Positions 62,400-64,000 of a stretch of DNA of 64,000 nucleotides are shown here, one piece after another. The stretch's first letter is position 1. Each line of letters opens with the position of its first letter. Origin of the DNA: Nectonema munidae (lineage: Eukaryota > Nematomorpha > Nectonematoida > Nectonematidae); contig JAUIRK010001044.1 in assembly GCA_030549495.1 (NCBI GenBank), positions 62,001 to 126,000 of the forward strand, in the 5' to 3' direction. The position numbers and the translations under genes are program-made. The notes under the pieces were generated by a model that saw only the letters and a list, made by a program, of their open reading frames with translations, searched no databases and had not been told where the DNA came from.

Positions 62400-63565
62400 A
62401 TATATTTGACATTGATTTACAGGTTTAATCGATTTTTTGACAGGTTTTATTGATTTTATAAAAAATGAACATTATCATTAAATTCTGCATACTTGAAATG
62501 TATAAAAACTTTAAAAGAATTAAAATTTTAATTTTGACATGGGCTGTCATATTTAAATTATTTTGTCAGGTTTGACTAATATTTATAAAAAAAAAGGAAT
62601 ATAACCAGTAAACACAGCCCACTTGAAAATGGGTATATGTGTGTAAAATGCCATACACGGTAAACTTCATAACCTCCTTATACTTTCTATTAAACGTAAT
62701 TCTCTAATTTAAAAAACCATGCCTGATCCTTTCTTTTTGGGATAAATCAATTTTTTGACAGTTTTGATTGATTTTTATAATAAAAATGAATATCACCATT
62801 GAATTACGCATGCTTAAAAATGGGTATATATGTGTAAAAAACTTTATATTATTACTTAGATAATAAGTTTCTTTTTAAGATGAGCTGTCATATATAAATC
62901 AATGCTTTGATAACTTTAATTGATTTTTATAAAAAAATGAATATCACCGCTGAATTCAGCCTGCTTGAAAATGGGTGTATATGTGTAAAAAACATATAAT
63001 TATTTAGATAAAAAGTTTTTTTTTGAGATGAGCTGTCATATGTAAATCACTTTTTTGTCAGGTTTGAATGATTTTCATAAAAAATGAATATCACCACTGA
63101 ATTCAGCATATTTGAAAATGGGTATACATGTGTAAAAAACTTTATATACTTATTTAGATAAAAAGTTCCTTTTTGAGATGAGCTGTCACATTTAGATCAA
63201 TTTTTTGACAGGTTTGATTGATTTTCATAAAAAATAAATATCACCACTGAATTCAGCATATTTGAAAATGGGTATACATGTGTAAAAAACTTTATATACT
63301 TATTTAGATAAAAAGTTCCTTTTTGAGATGAGCTGTCACATTTAGATCAATTTTTTGACAGGTTTGATTGATTTTCATAAAAAAATGAATACACCACTGA
63401 ATTCAGCATATTTGAAAATGGGTATACATGCGTAAAAAACTTTATATAATTATTTAAATAAAAAGTTCCTTTTTGAGATGAGCTGTCAAATATAAATCAA
63501 TTTTTTGACAGGTTTGTTTGATTTTGATAAAAAATTGACATCACCACTGAATTCAGCATAGTTGA
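62400..63565 (+). repeat. Tandem array, unit about 149 bp (satellite T1)
   Basis: GAAAATGGGTATA-type marks recur near 62623, 62815, 62965, 63113, 63263, 63413 and, in altered form, 63556. The units are the same as at 42790-43600. Adjacent units at 63100-63400 are nearly identical, which indicates recent local duplication. Confidence 0.92.
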
Positions 63566-63571
63566 AATATA

Positions 63572-64000
63572 CAGTAGAACTCCGTTATTAAGTCAACCTT
63601 TGGGACTAAACTTTATTGGTCGTATTATCGGGGTGGTCCTAATTGTGAATTTTTTAGTTAACAGACGTGAATCATAAAAAAACATTTTGATTTAAAAAAA
63701 AAATCAATCGTTGCTTGTTTTTTCCGGTTTTCACAAAAGAATAATTGTTACTGAAGTAAGGATTCTGCTTTTGATAGGTGCATCTAGACATCACTCATGT
63801 CCTTTTCGAGGCAATACTCTTTTACTTTCTCAATCATATGTAACGCTTCATTTGATGATAGTTTTCAGTTTCTTCTTCACTGGTTATTTCATCAAAATGA
63901 AATCCACTCTTTTGAAAACATTTTTGAACAGTAGACTGTTTATATTTTGAAACTGCATGTGTAATCCAGTTACAAGCTTGTAGCACATTAACCAACTTAC
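63572..64000 (-). mobile_element. Tigger-like DNA transposon end with broken transposase tail
   Basis: TACAGTAGAACTCCGTTATT at 63570 is a Tigger/pogo-type terminus abutting TA. On the minus strand from the window edge, frames read NVLQACNWITHAV, STVQKCFQKSGFHF and, after a shift, IEKVKEYCLEKD, the C-terminal part of a CENP-B-type transposase. At least one stop and one frame change are visible, so it is inactive. The element continues past the window and cut into the satellite-bearing element. Confidence 0.78.

Larger units (their letters stand above)
60168..63569 (+). repeat. Satellite-bearing repeat element, right-truncated copy
   Basis: Starts AACCCTATTAGTGC, then a hairpin of about twelve G, CGTAAAA and about fourteen C (60183-60214). 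It holds satellite T2 (60290-61850), a unique segment shared with 42046-42780, and satellite T1 (62400-63565). Its right terminus is cut off by the Tigger-like end at 63572. The matching right terminus survives at 43688 in the other copy. No coding capacity is seen, so it is a non-autonomous element of unknown class. Confidence 0.75.

Noticed and set aside
60168-63569. CRISPR-like array
   Set aside because: The repeats are full tandem units of about 147-150 bp without unique spacers, in animal DNA.

Overview
This window looks like animal nuclear DNA, most likely arthropod and possibly a parasitic copepod such as a sea louse. That placement is an impression from the very AT-rich, transposon-dense sequence and the protein style; nothing here proves a species. 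Three genes are secure. SDHA (minus, 1862-3790) encodes the flavoprotein of mitochondrial complex II in one uninterrupted coding exon. The large last exon of DLG5 (minus, 19613-24008) encodes a coiled coil, four PDZ domains, SH3 and a guanylate-kinase-like domain of a cortical scaffold. DAP3/MRPS29 (plus, 58895-60139) encodes the GTP-binding protein of the mitochondrial small ribosomal subunit, also in one coding exon. The genes show no operon-like organisation; two of the three serve mitochondria.

Three smaller genes are proposed from splice signals and reading frame. A two-exon minus-strand gene at 39121-39784 would give a Ser-rich protein of 198 residues. A three-exon minus-strand gene at 54071-54550 would give 79 residues. 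A plus-strand gene at 34907-35271 has a TATA box, a hydrophobic leader and several cysteines. A possible upstream DLG5 exon (26347-26548) and an orphan ORF in a GC-richer island (28025-28285) are weaker.

Most of the rest is mobile DNA. From left to right: a hAT-type MITE with target duplication (7558-8391); a broken Tigger/pogo transposon (13464-16855) carrying a younger hAT MITE with a perfect 8-bp duplication (15759-15996); a hAT MITE (26765-27036); a hAT transposase tail split by another MITE (30967-31592); a decayed ZBED-type hAT transposon (35520-37272); two abutting TTAA-bounded piggyBac-like MITEs (38695-38934); and a 451-bp inverted-repeat element (40008-40458). tRNA-derived SINEs lie at about 9340, 6645, 37423 and 45680.

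Two larger structures stand out. From 43.9 to 49.8 kb, two blocks occur in the order X-Y-X'-Y', where the primed copies are inverted. Nested MITEs and a SINE are shared by both copies, so the duplication came after those insertions. Two copies of a repeat element (42046-43688 and 60168-63569) carry internal satellites whose units are about 147-150 bp, and the element has G/C-rich inverted termini. A non-LTR retrotransposon remnant (about 56430-57980) and the end of a second Tigger-like element (63572 to the window edge) complete the picture. Homopolymer C or G runs of ten or more bases, striking in such AT-rich DNA, sit mostly at repeat termini.
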